Below are positions 9,601-17,051 of a stretch of 64,000 nt of DNA, one piece after another (position 1 is the first letter of the stretch; the number at the start of each line of letters is the position of its first letter). A program made the translations under genes and the position numbers. Origin of the DNA: Pseudoduganella ginsengisoli (GTDB taxonomy: Bacteria > Pseudomonadota > Gammaproteobacteria > Burkholderiales > Burkholderiaceae_D); NCBI RefSeq assembly GCF_009720865.1, contig NZ_WNLA01000013.1:1-64000 (forward strand), given 5' to 3'. The notes below the pieces were generated by a model, which saw only the letters and a list, made by a program, of their open reading frames with translations, was not told the origin of the DNA and searched no databases.

Positions 9601-9894
9601 GTGGTGGGCTATGCGCCACACGGCGGTTCGGCAACCTTCAAGCTGAGCTCGTGGGTACTGTCCACTGCGGACGTAGGCGGCAACTTCAAGGTAACGGCGC
9701 CAGGCATCGTCTACACCGGCGGCACCGGCACCGTGGTAAGCAGCTGGTCCGGCCTGACTGCTGGCAAAGACTACCTGGGCGCGTTCCAGCTGGTTGGCGC
9801 AGGCGGCACCACCAGCACCACGCTGGTATCGGTTGACGCCACCGACCCGCTGCCAGCGGCCACCGCAGTAAAAGGCACGAACGCAGCTAACTAA
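6691..9894 (+). CDS. Secreted S8 family serine peptidase (plant-subtilase-like architecture)
   Basis: 1067 residues. Order of domains: signal peptide (1-24, cleavage near NAQ), I9 inhibitor propeptide (about 30-120), S8 catalytic domain with Asp167 (IVDSGVW), His264 (GGHGVHT) and Ser632 (GTSMSSPH), an inserted PA domain between His and Ser, a subtilase fibronectin-III-like domain (about 740-840), then extra beta-rich repeats. The oxyanion Asn is in SAGNSGPG. The full triad predicts an active protease. The PA insertion and Fn3 tail match the subgroup that includes plant subtilases. There is no PEP-CTERM or other anchor, so it is probably released; the T2SS-like operon nearby is a possible route but this is only inference. 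AGGAA precedes the ATG. Confidence 0.93.
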   Translation: MKLRPVSLGVLALVASIAFTVNAQEIRRPYIVQLADKPVASYTGEVAGLPATKPATGKLDVSAADVQAYMAYLDQKQASVQATVANATILHQYNTVFNGFAALLTDDEVRALKKNSAVAAITVDEPRKLETTYTPKFLGLDQPGTGLWDKLGGKGSAGENVIIGIVDSGVWPENPGYADRVDANGRPTIDPSGTQVYGPPPADWKGTCETGPGFTTAHCNNKLIGARFFNASFLSQKKTAHYSDFASPRDAFHGGADAGNKGGHGVHTSTTAGGNSMVAATMGGIPVGDVSGVAPRARLAAYKVCWSYLDPAAEDGSGVSNSCFTSDSVKAIETAVKDGVDVINFSISGSQTNVMDSVEVAFFNAANAGVFVAASAGNSGPGNAVAHISPWLTTVAASTHNRFMGASVTIPGAGTFSGASYNQTALANVPTILARNAAVVPYANLSTKDKSAVGLCYTDKDRADPSLNPGFAISANVKLDPAKVAGKVVVCDRGTTARVDKGAAVLAAGGAGMILADNGSGLVADLHVLPAIHVTAADGATIKNYVNAHSDATSSLTKAVASVGATLAPKMAGFSSRGPNKGDLNTLKPDLTAPGVDIIAAVSAPGNPALHDAITNGTVVPDAAWDSLQGTSMSSPHVAGLGALLRNLHPTWSPAAIKSALMTTAYNTYNDGQPGMSNGQLPWAQGAGHVQPNLAADPGLVYDSNAVDWIRYLCGLGKLAANSANCTNLGSIQPYNLNLPSLTIAEVLGKASITRTVTNVGDTAATYTAAATLPGYTVTVSPSTLTLEPGAKATFTVNLTNNSAAQGVWNYGSLTWSDGVHTVRSPLTAKAAMIAARSEISSEATAGTQALTIGTGYTGAMTVKKAGLKPADRFTGTVTTDKSPDGGVAACTAGGSTGVFAANVTVPAGALAARFSLKDEDTTGYQAGSTDDLDLVVVNSAGTVVGSSGGSTSSEMVTLTAPAAGSYRVCVVGYAPHGGSATFKLSSWVLSTADVGGNFKVTAPGIVYTGGTGTVVSSWSGLTAGKDYLGAFQLVGAGGTTSTTLVSVDATDPLPAATAVKGTNAAN

Positions 9895-9910
9895 GTGCGC
9901 CCTTGAGGCA

Positions 9911-9936
9911 GCGCCGGCGGGGGCCGGCGCATTTTT
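9911..9936 (+). terminator. Rho-independent terminator 1 after the subtilase gene
   Basis: GCGCCGGC (9911-9918) and GCCGGCGC (9923-9930) form a perfect 8-bp stem with a GGGG loop, followed by ATTTTT. Confidence 0.8.
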
Positions 9937-9937
9937 G

Positions 9938-9973
9938 AACGCTGTACTTCTTTTGGGAGTACAGCGTTTTTTT
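9938..9973 (+). terminator. Rho-independent terminator 2 after the subtilase gene
   Basis: AACGCTGTACT (9938-9948) pairs perfectly with AGTACAGCGTT (9958-9968) and runs into seven T. It stands directly behind terminator 1 and also protects the convergent gene ending at 9976. Confidence 0.88.
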
Positions 9974-9975
9974 AT

Positions 9976-10335
9976 CTATTCGGCGGGCAGCGCGGAATTG
10001 CCAGCCACGCAGCGCCCTGCCACGCACTGGGCGCCCGGATCCCGGATGACTTCACACGTCGATGGCGGCTCCGGCGAACGGGCCATCTGTTGCCGCCGCT
10101 GTTCCGCATGGCGCTGCGCCAGTGCCTGCGCGGCAACTTCATCAGACTTCGCCACGGCAAGATAGGATGCGGGCCCGCCGCACGCGCGTACACCGACAGG
10201 GACAGTGCGGCAATCAGCGGATTGCCGGCATTGCGCGGCAGCACTTAATGCACGCAGGCGCGCCAGCGGATCACCGCCGGCGCACGCTGCGCTGGCGGAG
10301 GCAAAGGAACACAACAGGATAAACAGCAGGCGCAT
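9976..10335 (-). CDS. Small Cys-rich secreted protein, function unknown
   Basis: 119 residues from the ATG at 10335, chosen because GGAG stands five bases before it (a GTG two codons upstream is possible). An N-terminal signal peptide (about residues 1-18, ending SAACA) is followed by a short body with six or more cysteines (for example QCRQSADC, ACGG, STCEV, AQCVAGRC), suggesting disulfide bonds in the periplasm or outside. No family is recognised. It begins 51 bp after epsA on the same strand and could be its last co-transcribed partner, or have its own promoter. Confidence 0.65.
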   Translation of the reverse strand: MRLLFILLCSFASASAACAGGDPLARLRALSAAAQCRQSADCRTVPVGVRACGGPASYLAVAKSDEVAAQALAQRHAEQRRQQMARSPEPPSTCEVIRDPGAQCVAGRCVAGNSALPAE

Positions 10336-10386
10336 GGCCACTCCGGCGATAAAGGGAACGACAACGGGAACGACAGGATAGCGCCA

Positions 10387-11241
10387 CTATATACCGCTGC
10401 CTGCACTGCCGCCGGCCGGCGCCAGCAAGCGGAGCGCAATGCCCCGCGCTACCGCTTGCGCCCGGTTACTGACGCCCATGTTTTTATACAGGCGCTGCAA
10501 ATGATTTTTCACGGTCCATTCGCTGATGCCGAGGATGCGGCCGATTTCCTGATTATTCTTGCCTTCGCGCACCCATTGCAGGATTTCCATTTCACGCCGG
10601 CTGACAGGCCGCCCGGCTTCCAGCGCAGGTTGCACCGCCGCGTCCGGCGCCGCGCTGCCCGCCACGATGCGCAGCAGCGCCATGTGCATGTGCGGCATCA
10701 GCAATTCCAGGAAATACGCGTGGCGCGGGCCGGGACGAAATGGCATGCCGAACAGCGCAAAGAATGTTGCGCCACCGGCCAGCGCGCCGCTGCCATGCAC
10801 GAGCACATTGGCAAAGACATTGCTTTGTGCCGTGTGCCGGTGCGCTGCCAGCAAGGCCGGGCGCAGCGGCGCCAGGCGCTGTGGTGCAGGGATGTCCGGC
10901 GCTGGTTCCGCTTCCAGTATGGCAGGCCGCGCCTGGCCCGTTTGCCACAGTTGCGCCAGTTGCTGCGCCAGGCCGCTGTCCGCGCCAGTCAGCCGCTCGA
11001 GCACGCCGCGTTCCAGCAGCGCGCCATAGACGCACTGGACATCGCGCACCTGGCCGCCGCCATCAAGCTGACAGCAAACCAGCGCCTGATGGGGCAACAG
11101 TGCCTGCAACTGGCCCTGTGCCCATAAAAACAAGCGGCGCGGGTGGTCGATCGGCAAGGCCGCTTCGATCGCATTCAGCAGGTATTCCTGCTCCAGCTTG
11201 CTGAGGATGACGGGTAATTCCACTGCCGGCCAGTCATTCAC
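10387..11241 (-). CDS. epsA: LuxR-type regulator, XrtB/PEP-CTERM-associated EpsA family
   Basis: 284 residues from a GTG at 11241 that overlaps the stop of the response regulator gene (GTGA). The N-terminal part (LLNAIEAALPI, FLWAQGQLQALLPH) matches the sensor-like domain of EpsA regulators found with exosortase B and exopolysaccharide loci. The C-terminal 65 residues form a LuxR/GerE helix-turn-helix (REMEILQWVREGKNNQEIGRI split over two helices, then WTVKNHLQRLYKNMGV). The expected role is transcriptional control of the eps and PEP-CTERM genes. No autoinducer-binding domain is obvious. A further GTG at 11262 is possible but would overlap the upstream gene by 25 bp. Confidence 0.78.
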   Translation of the reverse strand: MNDWPAVELPVILSKLEQEYLLNAIEAALPIDHPRRLFLWAQGQLQALLPHQALVCCQLDGGGQVRDVQCVYGALLERGVLERLTGADSGLAQQLAQLWQTGQARPAILEAEPAPDIPAPQRLAPLRPALLAAHRHTAQSNVFANVLVHGSGALAGGATFFALFGMPFRPGPRHAYFLELLMPHMHMALLRIVAGSAAPDAAVQPALEAGRPVSRREMEILQWVREGKNNQEIGRILGISEWTVKNHLQRLYKNMGVSNRAQAVARGIALRLLAPAGGSAGSGI

Positions 11242-11942
11242 GCGGCACAGGACGCATCCCACGCGACGAAGCGGTAGCCGCTGCCGCGCACGGTTTCAAT
11301 ATGGTCGTGATGCCCTGACGGCTGCAATGCGCTGCGCAGGCGGCCCACGTGCGCATCCACTGTGCGTTCATCGAGGTACACGTGGCGGCCCCACACCTGG
11401 TCCAGCAAGTGGGCGCGGCTGTGCACACGCTCCGGGTGGTGCATGAGGAAATTCAGCAGGCGGAATTCCACGCGGCCCAGCGGCACGTGCCGCTCGCCCG
11501 CCGTCACGCGCAGCGTGCCGGGATCGAGCCGCAATCCCGCCATTTGCACGGTATCGGGCGACACATGGGGCTGGCGGCGGCGCAGCACCGCGTGCATGCG
11601 CGCCAGCAATTCGCGGGGACTGAACGGTTTCGTCATGACGTCGTCGGCGCCGCACTCCAGCGCCATGATGCGGTCGGCTTCCGCCGTGCGCCCCATCACC
11701 ATAATGATGGGCAAATCACGCGTGCGCGGCAGCGCGCGCAACCGGCGCGTCAATGCCAGGCCGGACTGGCCGGGCAAATCCCATTCCGCCAGCAGCAAGT
11801 CAGGCAGGGAATCTTCAAATTGCAGCAATGCGCTTTCAGCATCCGCGAGACAAGCCGGTTCGTGGCCGGCCTGGCGCAGGTTCAGCGACATCAGATCTTG
11901 GACTGCAGGGTCGCTGTCTAATACAAGTATCCGGGCAGGCAT
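11238..11942 (-). CDS. OmpR/PhoB-family regulator with a degenerate receiver domain
   Basis: 234 residues: receiver fold (1-120) and winged-helix DNA-binding domain (about 130-228, with HLLDQVWG and RTVDAHVGRLR as in PhoB). By alignment with PhoB, the phosphoacceptor Asp is Glu53 (LLLAEWDLPG against LILLDWMLPG), the Mg-binding acidic pair is Asp9-Ser10, and the switch Thr is Met83; Lys105 (TKPFSP) is kept. The protein therefore probably works without phosphorylation, and Glu53 may mimic the active state. It is translationally coupled to epsA, so the two may regulate the same targets. Asp55 two residues later could be an unusual acceptor, but this is less likely. Confidence 0.85.
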   Translation of the reverse strand: MPARILVLDSDPAVQDLMSLNLRQAGHEPACLADAESALLQFEDSLPDLLLAEWDLPGQSGLALTRRLRALPRTRDLPIIMVMGRTAEADRIMALECGADDVMTKPFSPRELLARMHAVLRRRQPHVSPDTVQMAGLRLDPGTLRVTAGERHVPLGRVEFRLLNFLMHHPERVHSRAHLLDQVWGRHVYLDERTVDAHVGRLRSALQPSGHHDHIETVRGSGYRFVAWDASCAA

Positions 11943-12003
11943 GATGCACCAGTGGTGGAAAAAGGCAGAATTTAACTATGCATCACCCCTGTTTGTCAGT
12001 ACT

Positions 12004-12032
12004 AATACAATTTAAATAGAGGTTTGATTCAA
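12004..12032 (-). promoter_or_regulatory. Possible promoter for the response regulator-epsA pair
   Basis: TTGAAT (12032-12027) and TGTATT (12009-12004) lie 17 bp apart on the minus strand in an AT-rich stretch. Each matches 4/6 consensus positions, so this is only a candidate. Confidence 0.3.
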
Positions 12033-12069
12033 ATTTCGTCTAAATCCGCACGCCCTTTGCCACGTAAAG

Positions 12070-12105
12070 AAAAACGCACGGCCCTATGACAAGGCCGTGC
12101 GTTTT
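12070..12105 (-). terminator. Terminator after the nuclease/PEP-CTERM operon
   Basis: AAAACGCACGGCC (12071-12083) and GGCCGTGCGTTTT (12093-12105) form a perfect 13-bp stem with a 9-nt loop. The minus-strand read ends in a T-run. It could act in both directions. Confidence 0.85.
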
Positions 12106-12149
12106 AACACAACGTGTCGCGCACGCAACGGTGCGCTTTTACAACAGGT

Positions 12150-12749
12150 TTAGGCGGGCCTGGTGGCGCGGCGGCGGCGCGCAACCAGCATGCCGGCAAT
12201 GCCGGTGCCCATCAGCAGCCATGCACCGGGTTCTGGAACGGTACCGACACTGCCCTGGCCGCCGGGAGTCTGCGATGGCGTCCAGGTCAAGTCCAGCAAC
12301 GCGCCCGTGCGTGGGTCGTAATCACCCAGCGGCAGGAAGTCGCTGTCGAAAGCCGATATGAACAGGTGCGACACATAGGAAATATCTTTATCGTAATCGC
12401 CGGCAAACGTCACATCGAACGCCAGCGGGCTGCCGAAGTTCACGGCATGCGACAGGTAATTCAGCGTATCGTTGCTCAGCACGTACCCGCCTGCATTTTC
12501 AACAAAACCGTAGCTGGCAGAGTCATCGCGGCCCGCCTTGTCGAAGCCACTGAGGTTGGAAATGGTCGCGGTGGCCAGCGGCACGCCAGTGGTGGCCGAC
12601 AAATACATATCCAGATAACCGGTGTCGGTACCAAACGTGCTGGTGTCGATCGAAACATGCATCGTACCGGCCGCAGCCAGGCCGCTGGTAGCAGCCAGCG
12701 CCACTGCCAGGGCAGCACGGCGCGCGAAAGAAACAAAGGCATTAAACAT
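12150..12749 (-). CDS. PEP-CTERM sorting domain protein (VPEPGA)
   Basis: 199 residues; AGGA is present before the ATG. A signal peptide (1-27, ending AAAG) is followed by a beta-rich body with repeated Gly/Asp/Ser and aromatic residues. The C-terminus carries VPEPGA, a hydrophobic helix (WLLMGTGIAGMLVA) and a basic tail (RRRRATRPA), so it is a likely XrtB substrate. It begins 22 bp after the nuclease stop codon and is followed by a terminator, so it is the second gene of a nuclease/PEP-CTERM operon. The function of the body is unknown; a matrix or surface role is inferred from the sorting signal. Confidence 0.9.
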   Translation of the reverse strand: MFNAFVSFARRAALAVALAATSGLAAAGTMHVSIDTSTFGTDTGYLDMYLSATTGVPLATATISNLSGFDKAGRDDSASYGFVENAGGYVLSNDTLNYLSHAVNFGSPLAFDVTFAGDYDKDISYVSHLFISAFDSDFLPLGDYDPRTGALLDLTWTPSQTPGGQGSVGTVPEPGAWLLMGTGIAGMLVARRRRATRPA

Positions 12750-12771
12750 TTAATTTTCCTAACTTAAGAAT

Positions 12772-15771
12772 TCAGAACGAGCCGCGGAAGAACTTTGGCG
12801 TGTAAGTCACCATCAGGCGTGCCGGGCCGGAGAACGTCAGCGGCACGTTGATCACGGCGCCTGGCGCCAACGTTGTGTTCACCGTGACGTATGGCGCGCC
12901 ATCGTGCATGCCGCTGGCGTTGTCCAGCGTCAGGCCGGCGGTCAAGCCATTCAGTTGCAGCTGGAATGGGCCGGTCAGCGGCGCGTTGCTGGTATTGGTC
13001 ACCGTCACCGCTGCGACATATTTCAACGTCACACGGTTGTAAGCCGCGCCCTGCTGCGTCAGGCGCACGCTGCCCGTCACATCGACGAACTTCGGCTGCA
13101 AATTCAGACTGATCACAACAGGATCATGGTCCGACGCACGGTATGGCAGCGCCGTGTACAAGTCTTGCGGCTTCGATTCCAGGTTGTAGTCAATCACCGT
13201 CGGCTCATCCGCATTGACGTGCCATTCCGCCGCACCAGCCACTTGCGGGCTCAGTGCTGCGCTGGCCAGCGCGTGATCCAGGTAGCCGCTGTTGCTGCCG
13301 AAGATGAACGAATACGGCATGCCATTTGGACGGATGAAGCGTTCCAGCTGGTTGACGAAACCGGCATTCGTCATCACGGCAATCGGATCTTCCATGCCAT
13401 ACGAATTCATGTCGCCAATCAGCAGCACGTCCGGGTCACCCGCTGCCGACACCACTTGCGGCACGAAGGTATTGATCAGGCGCTGAGCCTGCAAGATACG
13501 GTTGGCATTCCAGCAGCCCTGGCTGTCGCCCTGGTCGGCATCGGCGCCGGAGCTTGGGCAGCTGCCCTTGGACTTCAAGTGGTTGACGATCAGCGAGAAT
13601 TTCTCGCCGTTGGCAGCCGTAAACGTTTGCGCCATCGGGGCGCGGTTGTTGATGGCATCGCCGTCAGACAATGCGCCGCCCACCAAGGTCAGCTTCGACG
13701 GCTTGTAAATCATCGCCACGCGGATCGCATCCGTACCCGATGCAGCTGGCGCCGGCACCACGGCATACACTGGCGCGCCGATGGCGGCGTTCAGCGCATT
13801 GGTCAAATACGTGACCGCGTATTCGCCATTGTTCTGGATTTCCATCAGGCCCACGACGTCCGCATCGATGGCTTTCAGCTTGGCCACGATCTTGTCGCGC
13901 TGGCGGATGAATTCCGTCATGTTGTTGGCGCCACGGCAGTTCGACGCCGACGTCGTGCTGCCGATCTTGCAGCCCTGGCCCGTGCGGCCTTCCACGTCGG
14001 TGCCGTTGGCAAACGTCGTGAAGAAGTTCAGCACGTTGGCGCTGGCGACTTTGACGTTACCGGCCGGCAGCACCGGCGCATCTTCGCGCGGATTGGTGCG
14101 CGAAATTTGCGGCGCCGTCACAGGCTGTACCTTGAAGGCTGCGCCGCCGCCACCGATGGCGCCGAAGTCGATCACGCCGGTCAGGCCCGTCACCGTGTCG
14201 CCCGCGCGCACCGTGTTGTCCTGGCCGATGTAAGGAATCGTCGTTGGCGTCGTGAAGATGCCGTCGTCCAGCACGATCATGTTGGCGGCGTTCGACGCGG
14301 CCAGTGCATACGCCTGCGCCGTGCGGGCCGGGTAGCGGTTGGTCGGCACTTCCAGGCGGCCGTTGGCCAGGGTCATTTCACCACGGTCGCCCAGGAATTC
14401 CACCTGGTTGATGGTCAGCGGCTGCGTGAAGTTGACCAGCATGCCTTCGACTTTGGACAAGTCATCGCCCAGCACCACATTGGTTGGCGTGATCGTGTAG
14501 CCGGCCGACATGACGACGGTTGCCGTCACATCCTTGATTTCCGTGTACGAACGGGCCGCGCCAGCCGGCGTGTATTCCGTAACGGTGCCGGTCACGCGCA
14601 CCTTGTCGCCCGCCTTCACGTTGGCCGGGCTGTTGGCCGTATAAATGAAGATACCGTCCGACGTATCCGGATTGCCGTCGCCATTCAAGTCTTGCAGGAA
14701 GAAGCCGGTGCCGACTTTCAACGTCACGATGCCTTCCGTGGTTTGCACGGAATTCGCATAAGGGCTGGTGGCGCCAGGGCCCTGGATTTCAGGGATGGAT
14801 TTGGTCACTGCAGCCAGGCCGGAAATCTTCACGGTCAGCGGGCACGATGCGGTCTGGCCCTGGTTGTTGGAGAACTGCACCGTCACCGGGTAGTTGCCGA
14901 CACCCAGGCTGTCCGCCGCCGTCAGGTTGACGGTGGCGACACCTCCCTCTTCCGGTGCAGCCGTGAAGCCAGTCAACGAGATACCCGCCATGGCGCCGGA
15001 CGAAATCGTGGCGCCGTTGACGATGCCATCGAGGTCCGTTGCGGACAGCGCTGCGCTGCCGGCATAGCCTTGAGCCAGCGCCAGCACCGACGGGCACGTG
15101 GCCACGATAGGCTTTTGCGGCGCCACTGAGCACAGGCGTTTTTCCGTCAGCGTATTGCGCGGCGCCGGCACAGCCGTCGCGAAGTCGGCGCTGTTGCTGT
15201 CGGTTTCCGTGCAGCCGTCATTGCCACGGTAAGCGGACAGCAGGTTGCCCAGCGTCGGCGTCGGGCCCGCGCCTTCGTACCCATTGGCCGAACCATAACC
15301 GACAAAGTCCACCACCGTGCCGCCTGTTGGCGCGGCGCCCGTCAGCGCCGTCGTGCTGGACACCAGCGCCACTTTCCCCGCACCCGCCGCCATCGCGATG
15401 GAGCCGACTTTATCCGCCACCACAGTGCTGGCGGTACCGCCAGCGCCTGCCGCTTCCTGCACCAGGTAATACTGGCCAGGTTCCAGGGTGACGCTGGTCA
15501 GCGGCGTCACCTGCCACGACGTGCCGGTCGACGATGCATATTGCACGCTCCAGCCATTGAGCGAAACCGGCGTCGAGCCACGGTTGAACAGCTCGATGTA
15601 ATCGTGCTTCAAGGTCGCGCCGGTGGCGCCCGAACCGTTACCGCCCGCGCCATAGACCTGGCTGATGACGATGTTGTCGGAAACGGCGAACGCAGGGGCG
15701 GACATGCCAGCCAGCAAGGCGGCAAGCACGGTCAAGCGTCCCGGCACGGCGTGCAAGGTATGTTGTTTCAT
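12772..15771 (-). CDS. ExeM/NucH-family extracellular endonuclease
   Basis: 999 residues, AGGA before the ATG. Signal peptide (1-29), a lamin-tail domain (about 32-150, with HDYIELFNRGS and LNGWSVQYAS), putative Ig-like and OB-fold segments (about 220-560), and a C-terminal endonuclease/exonuclease/phosphatase catalytic domain (about 590-890). Catalytic motifs include GLMEIQNN, NHLKSKG, LIGDMNSYG and SDHDPV. ExeM/NucH enzymes are secreted or surface nucleases that digest extracellular DNA in biofilms and release phosphate. There is no PEP-CTERM tail here, but the next gene encodes a PEP-CTERM protein. The upstream candidate Pho box suggests induction by phosphate starvation. Confidence 0.92.
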   Translation of the reverse strand: MKQHTLHAVPGRLTVLAALLAGMSAPAFAVSDNIVISQVYGAGGNGSGATGATLKHDYIELFNRGSTPVSLNGWSVQYASSTGTSWQVTPLTSVTLEPGQYYLVQEAAGAGGTASTVVADKVGSIAMAAGAGKVALVSSTTALTGAAPTGGTVVDFVGYGSANGYEGAGPTPTLGNLLSAYRGNDGCTETDSNSADFATAVPAPRNTLTEKRLCSVAPQKPIVATCPSVLALAQGYAGSAALSATDLDGIVNGATISSGAMAGISLTGFTAAPEEGGVATVNLTAADSLGVGNYPVTVQFSNNQGQTASCPLTVKISGLAAVTKSIPEIQGPGATSPYANSVQTTEGIVTLKVGTGFFLQDLNGDGNPDTSDGIFIYTANSPANVKAGDKVRVTGTVTEYTPAGAARSYTEIKDVTATVVMSAGYTITPTNVVLGDDLSKVEGMLVNFTQPLTINQVEFLGDRGEMTLANGRLEVPTNRYPARTAQAYALAASNAANMIVLDDGIFTTPTTIPYIGQDNTVRAGDTVTGLTGVIDFGAIGGGGAAFKVQPVTAPQISRTNPREDAPVLPAGNVKVASANVLNFFTTFANGTDVEGRTGQGCKIGSTTSASNCRGANNMTEFIRQRDKIVAKLKAIDADVVGLMEIQNNGEYAVTYLTNALNAAIGAPVYAVVPAPAASGTDAIRVAMIYKPSKLTLVGGALSDGDAINNRAPMAQTFTAANGEKFSLIVNHLKSKGSCPSSGADADQGDSQGCWNANRILQAQRLINTFVPQVVSAAGDPDVLLIGDMNSYGMEDPIAVMTNAGFVNQLERFIRPNGMPYSFIFGSNSGYLDHALASAALSPQVAGAAEWHVNADEPTVIDYNLESKPQDLYTALPYRASDHDPVVISLNLQPKFVDVTGSVRLTQQGAAYNRVTLKYVAAVTVTNTSNAPLTGPFQLQLNGLTAGLTLDNASGMHDGAPYVTVNTTLAPGAVINVPLTFSGPARLMVTYTPKFFRGSF

Positions 15772-15845
15772 GTGGTATTCCTGTGGTGAAGGGCGGCTGC
15801 TGGCGGCGCCAACATTAACAAAATGTACTTATTGTTATGTTTTGC

Positions 15846-15879
15846 ATATTAATAGAAGCACATGACGAGTTGATGACAC
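15846..15879 (-). promoter_or_regulatory. Candidate Pho box and -10 for the nuclease operon
   Basis: On the minus strand, 15879-15862 reads GTGTCATCAACTCGTCAT, two GTCAT half-sites at the 11-bp period of PhoB boxes (consensus CTGTCAT-N4-CTGTCAT). Exactly 10 bp later a TAATAT (15851-15846) takes the -10 position, the usual layout of PhoB-activated promoters that lack a -35. Confidence 0.6.
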
Positions 15880-16004
15880 GTCATTAATCCGAACGGACTA
15901 ATATGCAGCCAGAACCACAGAAGAATGCGGGTTCCACCGTACTTTCAAGGTGAAATTAGAGGTGAGATTCCATGCGCTGTGAGCATGGATACAACAGTAC
16001 TTGT

Positions 16005-17051
16005 CTAGCGATAGGGCGCCGCCAGCGGTTCGCCGATAAACACGCCTTGCGCCGGCCACGCCACGCTTTTCCAGTACGCCTCGATGGCGCTTTCACCGCG
16101 CACGTAATGTGACAGCAAGACGGCCGGATGCGGGAATTTTTGCCAGTAGTTGCATGGCTCGCTGACGGCGCCATAACTGGCCGTGGCGCCCGCCTCCAGC
16201 CACCGCAGGCTGCTCATTTGCGTGGAACCCAGCAAATCTCCGCCCAGCGACGTCAAATGGTCGGCCAGCGCGCCCGGCAGGAAACGCACGCTATCGAGCT
16301 TATCGACTTTCGCGGCGCCGATTTGATACACGAGGATATTGCTGACATTTTCCAGCGCCGTGCTGCTGGCCACGTGCATTTCCACGTCGCGCCCCTTGAG
16401 CACGCCGGGACGGGGAAAGAATGGCGCGCGGCTGTTGCGGGCCTTGTCCGGCGTGATGACGTAATACGCGCCGGCATGCGGCGCTGGCTTTGCGCTGACG
16501 CCCCGCTCGATGACGGCCCTGGCCAGTTCCTGCGGCGACGCAGGCAGCAGCATGGCAATGCGCAGGCCATGGTCGGTGTAGGGTTGGCGCGACGGCGCAT
16601 TGAAATACGGGCTGGGCTTGCCGGGCCCGCAAGGCTTGCTGCACAGCGCGGGGTCGAATCCCAGCGTGTAGGCGGCCGTAATGCCCTGGCATTCCACTGC
16701 ATACGGCGCCGTCCACGCCATCAGCACGGCCTGGATGCGGGGCGGCAGTTTGCTGTCGATTTGTTGCTTGATCTGCGCAAATTGCGCGGCATCGAGCTTG
16801 CGGGGCTGGCCCGGGATACGCACGTGCACCACGTTGCCCACGGGGATCAAACGTTTTTCACGGTACAGCGCAGCGATGGCCACGCTGTCCGGATCGTCGT
16901 CATTGACAATGACCGCCAGCTGCTGCGGCTGCAGCGACGTGGGGATGCGGGGAGATTGCGCCCACACGGGGCTGGCAAACGCCAGGATGGCTGACAGCGC
17001 CATCCCGGCGGCGACGTGCAGGCAGCGGAGATCAGGTGCGCTGATAGACAT
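16005..17051 (-). CDS. TIGR03790-family exported protein, function unknown
   Basis: 348 residues with a signal peptide (hydrophobic stretch about 13-30, cleavage near VWAQS). The body carries family features I recognise: VIVNDDDPDS, YREKRLIP, the central Cys-rich segment (ALCSKPCG), YTDHGLRIAMLLPA, and a later SSLRWLEAGATASYG. The annotated ATG at 17051 overlaps the end of manC by 20 bp and has GAGG immediately before it; a second ATG at 17003 would keep most of the signal peptide. Its catalytic role is not known. Its position at the distal end of the sugar-nucleotide genes suggests a link with the exopolysaccharide or PEP-CTERM system. Confidence 0.72.
   Translation of the reverse strand: MSISAPDLRCLHVAAGMALSAILAFASPVWAQSPRIPTSLQPQQLAVIVNDDDPDSVAIAALYREKRLIPVGNVVHVRIPGQPRKLDAAQFAQIKQQIDSKLPPRIQAVLMAWTAPYAVECQGITAAYTLGFDPALCSKPCGPGKPSPYFNAPSRQPYTDHGLRIAMLLPASPQELARAVIERGVSAKPAPHAGAYYVITPDKARNSRAPFFPRPGVLKGRDVEMHVASSTALENVSNILVYQIGAAKVDKLDSVRFLPGALADHLTSLGGDLLGSTQMSSLRWLEAGATASYGAVSEPCNYWQKFPHPAVLLSHYVRGESAIEAYWKSVAWPAQGVFIGEPLAAPYR

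Noticed and set aside
12904-15129. 741-codon open frame on the plus strand
   Set aside because: It is antisense to the nuclease gene, has no signal or motif and arises from GC-rich codon bias.
15970-15988. CCATGC...GCATGG hairpin after the TIGR03790 gene as a terminator
   Set aside because: The stem is only 6 bp and no T-run follows on the minus strand.
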